Assembly: GCA_938022235.1 (NCBI GenBank)
Contig: CALIEL010000418.1
Location: forward strand, 1-14,594
Length of the DNA stretch: 14,594 nt
Reading direction: 5' to 3'
DNA from: Oribacterium parvum
GTDB taxonomy: Bacteria; Bacillota; Clostridia; Lachnospirales; Lachnospiraceae
Shown: in pieces, positions 6,170-13,585 of the stretch
Position numbering within the stretch: position 1 is the stretch's first letter
How the letters are laid out: each line of letters starts with the position of its first letter
Notes under the pieces: model-generated
Told to the model about the DNA's origin: nothing
Seen by the model: only the letters and a program-made list of their open reading frames with translations
The model's database searches: none
Translations under genes and position numbers: made by a program

Positions 6170-6199
6170 AGTAAATCAAAAAGGTTTACTATTTTTCTT
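6170..6199 (+). terminator. Terminator after the SAP-domain gene
   Basis: AGTAAATC (6170-6177), loop AAAAA, GGTTTACT (6183-6190) form an 8-bp stem with one G-U pair. It is followed by ATTTTTCTTT. Confidence 0.65.
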
Positions 6200-6259
6200 T
6201 GTCTAAAAGTTAAAATGCCCTTGTAGAAAAAGCGTCCATAAATATAAAAAGGTACTTGA

Positions 6260-6553
6260 CAAAACGCTTCCCAGGTTAATGCTGACCATTCACGTCTTGC
6301 CCCTGCCTTACAAAAAGTACAGAGAAAGAAGGAAATTGCTGAGGTACCCATTCGAGCGAGGGGGGAAGACTGGGCTCTGGATCCAGAGGTTGTCGAGAAT
6401 GTGAGAATGATAACAGCTGGTGTGGTAATTATTATTGGAGTAATAGCTTTATTTGCCATGAAACCTGACCCAAGCATGATTGATCAATCCATTGAGGCAG
6501 TATCAAAAGTTTTGTTCGCGCCACTTTCTAGTGTACCCAATTGGCAACCGTAA
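6260..6553 (+). pseudogene. Start-less remnant of a small membrane protein
   Basis: An open frame runs from a stop at 6257 to TAA at 6551-6553 and encodes about 97 residues with protein-like composition: a charged stretch (VQRKKEIAEVPIRARGEDWALDPEVVENV), one clear membrane segment (MITAGVVIIIGVIALFAM), then KPDPSMIDQSIEAVSKVLFAPLSSVPNWQP. No ATG, GTG or TTG occurs before the GTG at 6401, and that site has no good ribosome binding site. A short 51-residue form from 6401, or 49 residues from ATG 6407, is possible. I do not recognise the family. The likeliest reading is a 5'-truncated gene, perhaps left by a lost mobile element. The minus-strand frame over the same bases has a less protein-like translation and I treat it as a shadow. 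Confidence 0.45.
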
Positions 6554-6565
6554 AAAGTGATAAAA

Positions 6566-6619
6566 AGAAAGGCTATCTTTTCCTATCTTACAGATGGGAA
6601 AAGGTAGTCTTTCTATTTC
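6566..6619. terminator. Long bidirectional terminator hairpin
   Basis: AGAAAGGCTATCTTTTCC (6566-6583) pairs with GGAAAAGGTAGTCTTTCT (6597-6614) over 18 positions with two G-U pairs, and the loop adds an inner ATCT/AGAT stem. On the plus strand ATTTCTTATTCTTT follows; on the minus strand the stem is followed by T-rich sequence (TTTTTATCACTTTTT). It lies between the plus-strand remnant and the stop codon of the minus-strand 177-residue gene, as expected for converging units. Confidence 0.75.
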
Positions 6620-7153
6620 TTATTCTTTAGGGATACTGTTAAGCTTAAGTTGCTGAATTGCACTCTCGGGTTCAAAAAAGACTTTTTTGAATTTCTCATA
6701 ATAGTCCATATCATAAAAAAATTCCTTGTAATAGAGTAGAACTATTGTTTTGTTTTGGAACAAAACAAATCCATCACCTAAGTCAATGACAAGTATCTCT
6801 TCATTAATGATTTTTTGAAGGAATTCTTCTAATAGTTCAGGTTGGTATGTTCTCTTTTCATTTTGGTGTTTTTGAGTCTTCTTAAATTGACGTAATGATA
6901 TGATTATTCTTAACCAAACACCCCAGAAATAATTTATTGTACCACTAAGAAGAGTCGTAAATAGAAAAATTTTAACATACCAATCTATTTTAAATAAGCC
7001 TAGAGAGAATGCGAGAAGACAAAGAATGCAGTAGTAAAGCACTTTGCGCAATTGAAGAGATAGAAAATGAGGGGCGGCTTTTCCGGCACGAAAACAAAAG
7101 TTTCGAAAGCCTCTGGTATAAAAAACTTTTTCTCGCTCAGCTTCTGTTAACAT
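6620..7153 (-). CDS. Hypothetical two-helix membrane protein, possibly YcxB-like
   Basis: 177 residues. The N-terminal 37 are basic and cytoplasm-like (MLTEAEREKVFYTRGFRN...). Two hydrophobic segments follow (about 38-54 and 57-87), separated by a very short turn. The rest is soluble: a charged linker (QFKKTQKHQNEKRTYQ), an amphipathic helix (ELLEEFLQKII) and a beta-rich end (LVIDLGDGFVLFQNKTIVLLYYKEFFYDMDYYEKFKKVFF). Two helices plus a C-terminal beta domain ending in an 'F...FKKxF' helix resembles YcxB-like proteins, but I cannot claim the family. AAGGAGG on the minus strand 5' of the ATG supports the start. It is the second gene of a minus-strand pair, 26 nt behind a 60-residue protein, and ends at a long hairpin terminator. 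It is AT-rich like its neighbours. Confidence 0.72.
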   Translation of the reverse strand: MLTEAEREKVFYTRGFRNFCFRAGKAAPHFLSLQLRKVLYYCILCLLAFSLGLFKIDWYVKIFLFTTLLSGTINYFWGVWLRIIISLRQFKKTQKHQNEKRTYQPELLEEFLQKIINEEILVIDLGDGFVLFQNKTIVLLYYKEFFYDMDYYEKFKKVFFEPESAIQQLKLNSIPKE

Positions 7154-7179
7154 TGCTTTTCCTCCTTATGAATGAATAA

Positions 7180-7362
7180 TCAAGAGATATCCGTTTTGCT
7201 ATCATCTCTTAGAGCCCATTGTCTACCGAATAGTGCTTGCTCTCTACCACTGAGCTTTAATACACAATTTGCTTGAAGTAATTCTTTGATTGCATTTCCA
7301 TAATTTTCATATCTGTCAAATGCAATAAAAATTTGCTTTTCGTTTTCTTCTGCGTAGAGCAT
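7180..7362 (-). CDS. Small hypothetical protein (60 aa)
   Basis: A 60-residue soluble protein, MLYAEENEKQIFIAFDRYENYGNAIKELL at the start and LSGREQALFGRQWALRDD towards the end. IFIAFDRYENYGNAIKELLQA looks like a strand followed by an amphipathic helix, but no family is recognised. Support for being a real gene: AGGAAG on the minus strand 6 nt before the ATG, an acceptable promoter upstream, and a following gene in the same direction after 26 nt with its own strong ribosome binding site. The pair may encode a soluble partner and a membrane protein; that is speculation. Confidence 0.6.
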   Translation of the reverse strand: MLYAEENEKQIFIAFDRYENYGNAIKELLQANCVLKLSGREQALFGRQWALRDDSKTDIS

Positions 7363-7395
7363 TTAAATCTTCCTGATATTTTGGTCGGAAAGATT

Positions 7396-7424
7396 ATTTT
7401 ATCGTATTTTTGCAGAAGGAACAA
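7396..7424 (-). promoter_or_regulatory. Possible promoter for the minus-strand small-protein pair
   Basis: On the minus strand, TTGTTC (7424-7419) and TAAAAT (7401-7396) are 17 nt apart. The predicted start near 7389 leaves a leader of about 27 nt. Confidence 0.5.
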
Positions 7425-7570
7425 TTTCTAAAATGGAAAGGACTGTTTGTTGAAAAGGAGTGTTAGTTAACTGGATGCTATTAGAACTGACAAAAAGGCT
7501 GCAAGAAGATAAAGAAAAAGAAGAGTAAAACAGTTTCAGTATTCTTTTTCGGAATACAAGATATTTCCTA

Positions 7571-7600
7571 TTGTAGTTGAAAATGATTTAGTGCTATAGT
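7571..7600 (+). promoter_or_regulatory. Promoter of gdhA
   Basis: TTGTAG (7571-7576) and TATAGT (7595-7600) are 18 nt apart, and TG at 7592-7593 gives an extended -10 (TGCTATAGT). A short leader with GGAGG at 7624-7628 follows. The rest of the gap from 7425 holds only a 22-codon frame (7460-7528) with no proper start signals. Confidence 0.65.
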
Positions 7601-7635
7601 TTAGCGGTAAATAAGGAAAGAATGGAGGCAAGTTT

Positions 7636-8970
7636 ATGTCCTATGTAAGTGAGGTTTATCAGGCACTGGAGAAGAAGCATTCCAATGAGGCAGAATTTTT
7701 AGAGGCAGCGAAGAGAATTTTAGAGTCTCTGGAGCCTATTGTGGCAGCCAATGAGGAGCTTTACCGGGAAAATGCGTTACTGGAGCGTTTTGTAGAACCG
7801 GAAAGAATTATTAGTTTTAGAGTGCCTTGGACAGATGACCAGGGAAAGCACCATATCAATATCGGTTATCGTGTGCAGTTTAACTCTGCTATCGGACCTT
7901 ACAAGGGAGGACTTCGTTTTCACCCAAGCGTAAATCAGTCTATCCTGAAGTTCCTGGGCTTTGAGCAGATTTTAAAGAACTCCCTGACCGGTCTACCCAT
8001 CGGTGGCGGTAAGGGTGGTGCGGACTTTGATCCTAAGGGCAAGTCCGATGCGGAGGTTATGCGCTTCTGCCAAAGCTTTATCACAGAGCTGTATAAGTAC
8101 ATCGGAGCTAACGAAGACGTTCCTGCCGGTGATATCGGTGTAGGCGGAAGAGAAGTGGCTTATATGTACGGACAGTACAAGAGAATCACCAATTTGTACG
8201 AGGGTGTACTTACCGGAAAGGGAAGAACCTTCGGAGGCTCTCTGGCTCGTCCGGAGGCTACAGGATACGGTCTGGTCTACATTGTGGATGAGATGTTAAA
8301 GTCCGTAGGAAAGGAAATCAAGGGAAAGACCATTGTGGTTTCCGGTTCCGGTAATGTTGCTCAGTATGCCATCCAGAAGGCACAGAGCCTTGGGGGTAAG
8401 GTAGTAACCTGCTCCGATTCCGGCGGATATGTGTATGATCCGGAAGGCATCAAGCTGGATGTGCTTTTCGATATTAAGCAGGTGAAGAGAGGCAGAATTT
8501 CCGAGTATGCCGACCGTGTTGCGGGAGCGACCTACCATGCAGGAGAGCGTCCCTGGGGTGTAAAGTGCGATGTGGCATTACCCTGCGCAACCCAGAACGA
8601 GCTAAATGGAGAAGAGGCTAAGACCTTAATCAAGAACGGTTGCTTCTGCGTAGCAGAGGGAGCAAATATGCCTTCCGATGAGCAGGCTGTGGATGTATTC
8701 CTGGAGAATCACTTCCTTTACATGCCCGGTAAGGCAGCCAATGCCGGCGGTGTTGCCGTTTCCGCATTGGAGATGAGCCAGAACTCTCAGAGACTTTCCT
8801 GGAGTTTTGAAGAAGTGGATGAGAAGCTTAAGGGAATTATGCAAAACATTTTCAAGAGCGTATCCGAGGCGGCAAAGCGCTACGGCCATGAAGGTAACTT
8901 TGAGGTTGGAGCCAATGTAGCCGGCTTTGAGAAGGTAGCTGAGGCTATGCTGGCACAGGGCTTGGTATAA
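7636..8970 (+). CDS. gdhA: NADP-type glutamate dehydrogenase
   Basis: 444 residues, the normal length of hexameric bacterial GDH. It catalyses reversible reductive amination of 2-oxoglutarate with ammonia in the cytoplasm. Substrate and catalytic residues are visible: Lys90 (GPYKGGLRF), Lys114 (QILKNSL), Lys126 (PIGGGKGG) and Asp166 (PAGDIGVGGRE), one position on from Lys89, Lys113, Lys125 and Asp165 of the Clostridium symbiosum enzyme. The Rossmann motif is GSGNVA at 237-242. CSDSGG at 259-264 resembles the SDS element of NADP-dependent GDHs, so an assimilatory, NADP-linked enzyme is inferred. GGAGG 7 nt before the ATG fixes the start. It has its own promoter and a perfect terminator, so it is monocistronic. 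Its base composition matches the flanking housekeeping genes, unlike the AT-rich block upstream. Confidence 0.96.
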   Translation: MSYVSEVYQALEKKHSNEAEFLEAAKRILESLEPIVAANEELYRENALLERFVEPERIISFRVPWTDDQGKHHINIGYRVQFNSAIGPYKGGLRFHPSVNQSILKFLGFEQILKNSLTGLPIGGGKGGADFDPKGKSDAEVMRFCQSFITELYKYIGANEDVPAGDIGVGGREVAYMYGQYKRITNLYEGVLTGKGRTFGGSLARPEATGYGLVYIVDEMLKSVGKEIKGKTIVVSGSGNVAQYAIQKAQSLGGKVVTCSDSGGYVYDPEGIKLDVLFDIKQVKRGRISEYADRVAGATYHAGERPWGVKCDVALPCATQNELNGEEAKTLIKNGCFCVAEGANMPSDEQAVDVFLENHFLYMPGKAANAGGVAVSALEMSQNSQRLSWSFEEVDEKLKGIMQNIFKSVSEAAKRYGHEGNFEVGANVAGFEKVAEAMLAQGLV

Positions 8971-9006
8971 GAGAGAAGTAAGGGCGAGAGAACCGATTTA
9001 GGGTGA

Positions 9007-9050
9007 AGGACTTGGCTATAGGCAAAAACTATAGCCAAGTCCTGTTTTTT
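9007..9050 (+). terminator. Perfect intrinsic terminator of gdhA
   Basis: AGGACTTGGCTATAG (9007-9021) and CTATAGCCAAGTCCT (9029-9043) form a perfect 15-bp stem with loop GCAAAAA, followed by GTTTTTTT. Confidence 0.93.
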
Positions 9051-9055
9051 TATAT

Positions 9056-9085
9056 TTGCCTAAGGAAACGTTTTTACGCTATACT
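9056..9085 (+). promoter_or_regulatory. Promoter of the metE-metF operon
   Basis: TTGCCT (9056-9061) and TATACT (9080-9085) are 18 nt apart, immediately behind the gdhA terminator. The predicted leader (about 9092-9178) contains one 8-bp hairpin (AGACTCTC 9099-9106 with GGGAGTCT 9113-9120, including one G-U pair) and the ribosome binding site AAGGAG at 9165-9170. It is too short for an S-box or a T-box, and no such motif is seen. Confidence 0.65.
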
Positions 9086-9178
9086 ATATCCACTTCAGAG
9101 ACTCTCATTAGGGGGAGTCTAAGGAATGACAAGAAAAGCATTTTTGTAAAGGAAAATAAAAAGTAAGGAGAAAAAAGC

Positions 9179-11446
9179 ATGCAAACATCAGTAATCGGTT
9201 TCCCAAGAGTGGGAGCATTAAGAGAACTAAAGTTTACAACAGAGAAGTTTTTTAAGGGATTGGTTTCCGAGCAGGAGCTACAGGAGCTTGCAAAGGATAT
9301 TCGAAAGAAGCAGTGGTTAAAGATGCAGCAGGAGGAAGTGGATTTCATCCCTTCCAATGATTTCTCTTTTTACGATAACTTTTTAGATACAGCAGTGCTT
9401 TTTAACATCATTCCGGATCGTTACAGAGAATTGTCCTTAAGTCCCTTGGAGCAGTACTTTGCTATGGCAAGAGGCTATAAGGGAGAGGCCGGAGACGTGA
9501 AGGCTTTGGCAATGAAGAAGTGGTTTAATACCAACTACCATTACATGGTAGCGGAAATCTCCGATAAGGATGTAATCTCCCTTGTGGGTGACAAGCCCTT
9601 CCAGGAGTATGAGGAGGCAAAGGCTTTAGGGGTTGAGACCAAGCCTGTAGTTATCGGACCATTTACCTTATTAAAGCTGCTTCGTTATACAGAGAAGAAG
9701 ACCGAGAAGGATTTCCTGGAGCAGGCAGTTTCCGCTTACAAGGCGTATGTGGAGAGATTCGTTTCTCTTGGTGCCAAGTGGATTGCCTTTGATGAGGCTT
9801 ATCTGGTAAGAGACCTGGAGAAGGAAGACTTGGAGCTCTTTACCGCATTATATCAGGGAATTCTTTCTGTAAAGGGCAGCACCAGGGTTATATTACAGAC
9901 ATATTTTGGCGATGTAAGAGATGCCTATGAAAGCATTTTGGCACTCCCCTTTGACGGTGTAGGTCTTGACTTCTTAGAGGGTAAGGAGACCAAGGCACTT
10001 GTATCCAAGGGCTTCCCCAAGGACAAGCTTCTTTTCGCCGGTTTGGTAAACGGAAAGAATATCTGGAGAAACCATTACGAGAAGACCATGCAGGAGGTAA
10101 AGGATTTAGAGGCTAAGGGCATTTCCGTAGTACTTAGTACTTCTTGCTCCTTACTGCATGTTCCTTACACCTTAGTAGGAGAGAATAAGCTTTCCGAGGA
10201 AGTAAAGAGACATTTCAGCTTTGCTATCGAGAAGCTGGAAGAGCTTTTGGATTTAAAGGAGCTTCTTAGCGGTAAGGCTAAGCCGGAGGTTTTAGAGGCG
10301 AATAAGGCGCTCTTTGCAACAGCAAGACCGAACAGTGAAGACAAGTCGGTAAAGGATCGTTGTGCAGCTATTACCGATGCGGACTACACTAGACTTCCTG
10401 TATTTGAAGAGAGAGAAAAGCTTCAGAAGGAAGAGTTTAAGCTTCCCCTCTTCCCCACCACAACCATTGGTTCCTTCCCACAGAGTGCGGATGTTCGTGC
10501 CAACAGAACTGCCTTTAAGAAGGGGGAGAAGACCAAGGAAGAGTACATTGCTTTTAACCAAAAGAAGATTGCAGAGTGGGTAAAGATTCAGGAAGATTTG
10601 GATCTGGATGTACTGGTTCACGGTGAGTTTGAAAGAAACGACATGGTGGAGTACTTCGGAGAGCTCTTAAGCGGATTCTTATTTACCGAGAAGGCTTGGG
10701 TACAGTCCTATGGAACTCGTTGCGTAAAGCCGCCAATTATCTGGGGTGATGTACGTAGACTTTCCGCTATGACTGTGGAATGGTCCACCTATGCACAGAG
10801 CTTAACCAAGCGTCCCATGAAGGGAATGCTGACAGGACCTGTAACCATCTTAAACTGGTCCTTCCCAAGAGAGGATATCAGCATTGCGGAGAGCACAAAG
10901 CAGATTGCTCTGGCCATCCGTGATGAGGTATTGGATTTAGAGAAGAATGGTATCAAGATCATTCAGGTAGACGAAGCGGCTTTAAGAGAGAAGTTACCTC
11001 TTCGTAAGTCTGACTGGTACAGTGAGTATCTGGATTGGGCTATTCCCGCCTTCCGTTTGGTACACAGCGGATGTCAGGCAGGCACTCAGATTCACACCCA
11101 TATGTGCTACAGTGAGTTTACCGATATTATTAAAGCGATTGACAACATGGATGCGGACGTTATTTCCTTCGAGGCTTCCCGTTCCGATTTACTGATTTTG
11201 GACTCCTTAAGAGAGAACCATTTCCGTACAGAGGTTGGACCCGGAGTTTATGACATTCACTCCCCGAGAGTGCCCTCCGTTCAGGAAATTAGAGAAGCAT
11301 TGGCAAAGATGCTGAAGAAGATTGAAAAAGAGAAACTGTGGGTAAATCCGGACTGCGGATTGAAGACTAGAGCAAGCGAGGAGACCTTGGCAAGTTTAGC
11401 AAATCTTGTCCAGGCGGCAAAGGAATTGAGAAATGAGTATTGTTGA
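9179..11446 (+). CDS. metE: Cobalamin-independent methionine synthase
   Basis: 755 residues, the usual MetE length. It transfers the methyl group of 5-methyl-tetrahydropteroyl-polyglutamate to homocysteine. Both barrels are present: the N-terminal one starts with GFPRVGALRELKF, and the catalytic C-terminal one starts near residue 425 with the matching FPTTTIGSFPQS repeat. All zinc ligands fall at the E. coli numbers: His641 and Cys643 (HTHMC), Glu665 (SFEASR) and Cys726 (NPDCGLKTR). The catalytic His694 is in DIHSPRVP. AAGGAG 8 nt before the ATG supports the start. Its 3' end overlaps metF by 14 nt, so the enzyme that uses methyl-THF is coupled to the one that makes it. No cobalamin or SAM riboswitch is visible in the leader. 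Confidence 0.97.
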   Translation: MQTSVIGFPRVGALRELKFTTEKFFKGLVSEQELQELAKDIRKKQWLKMQQEEVDFIPSNDFSFYDNFLDTAVLFNIIPDRYRELSLSPLEQYFAMARGYKGEAGDVKALAMKKWFNTNYHYMVAEISDKDVISLVGDKPFQEYEEAKALGVETKPVVIGPFTLLKLLRYTEKKTEKDFLEQAVSAYKAYVERFVSLGAKWIAFDEAYLVRDLEKEDLELFTALYQGILSVKGSTRVILQTYFGDVRDAYESILALPFDGVGLDFLEGKETKALVSKGFPKDKLLFAGLVNGKNIWRNHYEKTMQEVKDLEAKGISVVLSTSCSLLHVPYTLVGENKLSEEVKRHFSFAIEKLEELLDLKELLSGKAKPEVLEANKALFATARPNSEDKSVKDRCAAITDADYTRLPVFEEREKLQKEEFKLPLFPTTTIGSFPQSADVRANRTAFKKGEKTKEEYIAFNQKKIAEWVKIQEDLDLDVLVHGEFERNDMVEYFGELLSGFLFTEKAWVQSYGTRCVKPPIIWGDVRRLSAMTVEWSTYAQSLTKRPMKGMLTGPVTILNWSFPREDISIAESTKQIALAIRDEVLDLEKNGIKIIQVDEAALREKLPLRKSDWYSEYLDWAIPAFRLVHSGCQAGTQIHTHMCYSEFTDIIKAIDNMDADVISFEASRSDLLILDSLRENHFRTEVGPGVYDIHSPRVPSVQEIREALAKMLKKIEKEKLWVNPDCGLKTRASEETLASLANLVQAAKELRNEYC

Positions 11447-12335
11447 TTTATTTCAAGAAAAAACAGTGTTTTCCTTCGAGGTGTTTCCACCTCGGAGGAA
11501 CTCACCCATTGAAACCATATATGACACTTTGGATGAGCTTCGGGATTTAAAACCGGATTTCATTTCGGTGACATACGGGGCGGGGGGCGGAAAGAATAAC
11601 CAAAGCACCATCCCTATTGCAGAGCACATTAAGAAGGTCTGCGAAGTGCCCAGCGTGGTTCATTTTCCTTGTATAAATTTAACAAAGCAGGATGTATTAG
11701 AAAAGATTGAAGAGTTGAAGACTGCCGGAATCAAGAATATCCTGGCTCTCAGAGGAGATATTCCGGAGGGAGAGGAGAATAGAGGAGATTTCCGTTACGC
11801 TTCCGACCTGATTGCCTTTTTGAAGGAGCACGGAAACTTCCATATTTCCGCAGCCTGCTATCCGGAGGGACATATTGAGAGCGCGGATAGAGTAGAGGAC
11901 ATTCGTTACTTAAAGAACAAGGTGGATGCGGGAGCGGAGCACCTGATTTCCCAGCTTTTCTTTGAAAATAAGCAGTTCTACATTTTCCAGGAGCGTTGCG
12001 CTTTGGCCGGAATTGATGTTCCCATTGAAGCGGGAATTATGCCGGTCATCAACAAGCGTCAGGTCTTAAAGATGGCCAGTCTTTGCGGGGTAAAGGTTCC
12101 GAAGAAGTTTCAGAATATTTTGGACAAGTATGAGGATAACCCCATTGCCATGAGAGATGCGGGCATTGCCTATGCGGTGGATCAGATCGTGGATCTGGTG
12201 ACTCACGGCGTGGACGGTGTGCATCTTTACACCATGAACAACCCTTACATTGCCAGAAAGATTTATAAGGCAACCCATAGTCTTTTTGAGTCTACTCAGA
12301 AGGGCAACCCGGGCGGTTCCAGCGCTTCCGCATAG
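11433..12335 (+). CDS. metF: 5,10-methylenetetrahydrofolate reductase
   Basis: A 300-residue flavoprotein of the MTHFR family (E. coli MetF has 296). FSFEVFPPRR at 13-22 contains Glu16, equivalent to the catalytic Glu28 of the E. coli enzyme. SVTYGAGG at 45-52 and LALRGDIPEG at 104-113 (Asp109, equivalent to Asp120) line the FAD/folate site, and HLISQLFF and IPIEAGIMPV follow in the usual order. It reduces methylene-THF to methyl-THF, the donor for MetE. The ATG lies inside the end of metE (14-nt overlap) with AAGGAATTGAG as its weak ribosome binding site, so it is probably translated by coupling. The last about ten residues (GNPGGSSASA) are a low-complexity tail outside the conserved domain. 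Confidence 0.95.
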   Translation: MSIVDLFQEKTVFSFEVFPPRRNSPIETIYDTLDELRDLKPDFISVTYGAGGGKNNQSTIPIAEHIKKVCEVPSVVHFPCINLTKQDVLEKIEELKTAGIKNILALRGDIPEGEENRGDFRYASDLIAFLKEHGNFHISAACYPEGHIESADRVEDIRYLKNKVDAGAEHLISQLFFENKQFYIFQERCALAGIDVPIEAGIMPVINKRQVLKMASLCGVKVPKKFQNILDKYEDNPIAMRDAGIAYAVDQIVDLVTHGVDGVHLYTMNNPYIARKIYKATHSLFESTQKGNPGGSSASA

Positions 12336-12401
12336 AGAGGGTAGGGAAGCTTTGAAAATGGCGTTTTTCAAAAAGCATTAAAATAGCAGTAAAATGAGCT
12401 T

Positions 12402-12473
12402 TCATGTGGCATAGGATGGAAAAGGGGAAGGTATCATACCCCGCTTTCCGACCTGTACCGCATGGCTTTTTTT
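12402..12473 (+). terminator. Composite terminator after metF
   Basis: TCATGTGG (12402-12409) can pair with CCGCATGG (12458-12465; 8 bp, two G-U), followed by CTTTTTTTATT. Within the loop, GGAAA and GGGG (12418-12427) can pair with CCCC and TTTCC (12439-12449). An earlier 8-bp hairpin (TTTGAAAA 12351-12358 with TTTTCAAA 12365-12372) lacks a U-tract. The composite fold suits a metF operon terminator, with a structured-RNA role as the alternative. Confidence 0.5.
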
Positions 12474-12567
12474 ATTCTCGCCTGTTTTCAAGACCATTTA
12501 GGGAGGATGCGGGCATTTGGCTTTGATTCGGACATGGGGTATGGTTTTAGACATTCCCCGGTAGCTA

Positions 12568-12596
12568 TTGCAAGACAGTAGCCTTTGTTGTAAGAT
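12568..12596 (+). promoter_or_regulatory. Promoter of the DUF3881-ylmH unit
   Basis: TTGCAA (12568-12573) and TAAGAT (12591-12596) are exactly 17 nt apart. This predicts a leader of about 35 nt before the ATG at 12637. An upstream TTG start at 12568 would lie inside this promoter, which argues against it. Confidence 0.6.
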
Positions 12597-12636
12597 ATGG
12601 AGATGGTTTCAGAGAGGTCAGGAAAGAGGAAGGCTA

Positions 12637-13530
12637 ATGCATAAGTTTCTACGATCCATTGGGTTTTCTGCATTGCAGGAAGACAAGGATGCAGAGTTTT
12701 ATTTACAAAGGGCAGTACATGAAAAATATCGCAGCAGCTTTGTCTCCTATGGAAATGGACAGGTGGTGGAGCAGTATCAGCTTCCGGTAGCTCCCTCTAT
12801 GGGTATTACCGTGGTGGGGCACAGAGATGCAGAGGGAATTTTTCACAGGGACTATTATTTCCCTTACATGCGTTCCTACGAAGGGGTGGAAACGGTGGAG
12901 GGAAGCCTTGAGCGCCATGCGGAAAAGGAAACCTATGCCGGCGTGATGGAGGATTTTACCTCAGGGATTACCCTGATTTATTATCTTTGCAATTCTCTGG
13001 AAGCCTATCAGCTGAAACGGATGCAGATTAAGGCGGTGCCCAAGCAGGTCTATCTCACCGGACTTTCCGTGGAAGGAAAGATTCTTCTTCCCATAGAGAA
13101 GAAGGCGGAGGATGAGTGGGTAAAGCGACAGCACTTTGTTGAGCAGATGAAGCTTTTCGAGGCGGCAAAGGCAGGAGACCAGGATGCTTTGGAAACCCTG
13201 ACGGAGACCGATATGAATCTGATGTCCGAGGTGAATGAGCGAATCGAAAAGGAAGATCTGTACAGCTTGGTGGAGTCCACCTTTATGCCTACCGGGGTGG
13301 AGTGCGATCAGTATTCCATTTTGGGAGAGATTGTGAATATTCGGGTAAAGAGCAACGTCTATACCCATGAAAATATCTTAGATTTAAAAGTAAGATGTAT
13401 GGACGCGGTATTTCGCGTTTGCATCAATGAAAAAGATCTTTTGGGAGTCCCCGCCATTGGCCGTCGTTTTAAGGGCAATGTGTGGATGCAGGGAGAAGTG
13501 GAGTTTTTGGAGCAAGGCTCTAATTCCTAA
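12637..13530 (+). CDS. DUF3881 family protein
   Basis: A 297-residue soluble protein, read from the ATG at 12637 because GAGGAAGG lies directly upstream at about 12626-12633; an in-frame TTG at 12568 overlaps the promoter. MHKFLRSIGFS and the central AEKETYAGVMEDFTSGITLIYYLCN, then GKILLPIEKK and FMPTGVECDQYSILGEI, match the DUF3881 family found widely in Lachnospiraceae, whose function is unknown. The C-terminal part (LKVRCMDAVFRVCINEKDLLGVPAIGRRFKGNVWMQGEVEF) is beta-rich and looks like a small barrel. No membrane segment, signal peptide or known catalytic motif is visible. It is followed 55 nt later by ylmH with no terminator between, so they are probably co-transcribed. Confidence 0.82.
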   Translation: MHKFLRSIGFSALQEDKDAEFYLQRAVHEKYRSSFVSYGNGQVVEQYQLPVAPSMGITVVGHRDAEGIFHRDYYFPYMRSYEGVETVEGSLERHAEKETYAGVMEDFTSGITLIYYLCNSLEAYQLKRMQIKAVPKQVYLTGLSVEGKILLPIEKKAEDEWVKRQHFVEQMKLFEAAKAGDQDALETLTETDMNLMSEVNERIEKEDLYSLVESTFMPTGVECDQYSILGEIVNIRVKSNVYTHENILDLKVRCMDAVFRVCINEKDLLGVPAIGRRFKGNVWMQGEVEFLEQGSNS

Positions 13531-13585
13531 GTATGATTGTTTGAAAGATAGATATAGGAAATAGTAAGCGAGACAATAAAAGACC

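Noticed and set aside
6157..6477. Minus-strand 106-codon frame
   Set aside because: It overlaps the terminator of the SAP gene and the plus-strand remnant. It has no ribosome binding site and its translation is not protein-like over its whole length.
7460..7528. Plus-strand 22-codon frame ending LTKRLQEDKEKEE
   Set aside because: It is very short, the Shine-Dalgarno-like bases are too close to the GTG, and there is no promoter or conserved context.
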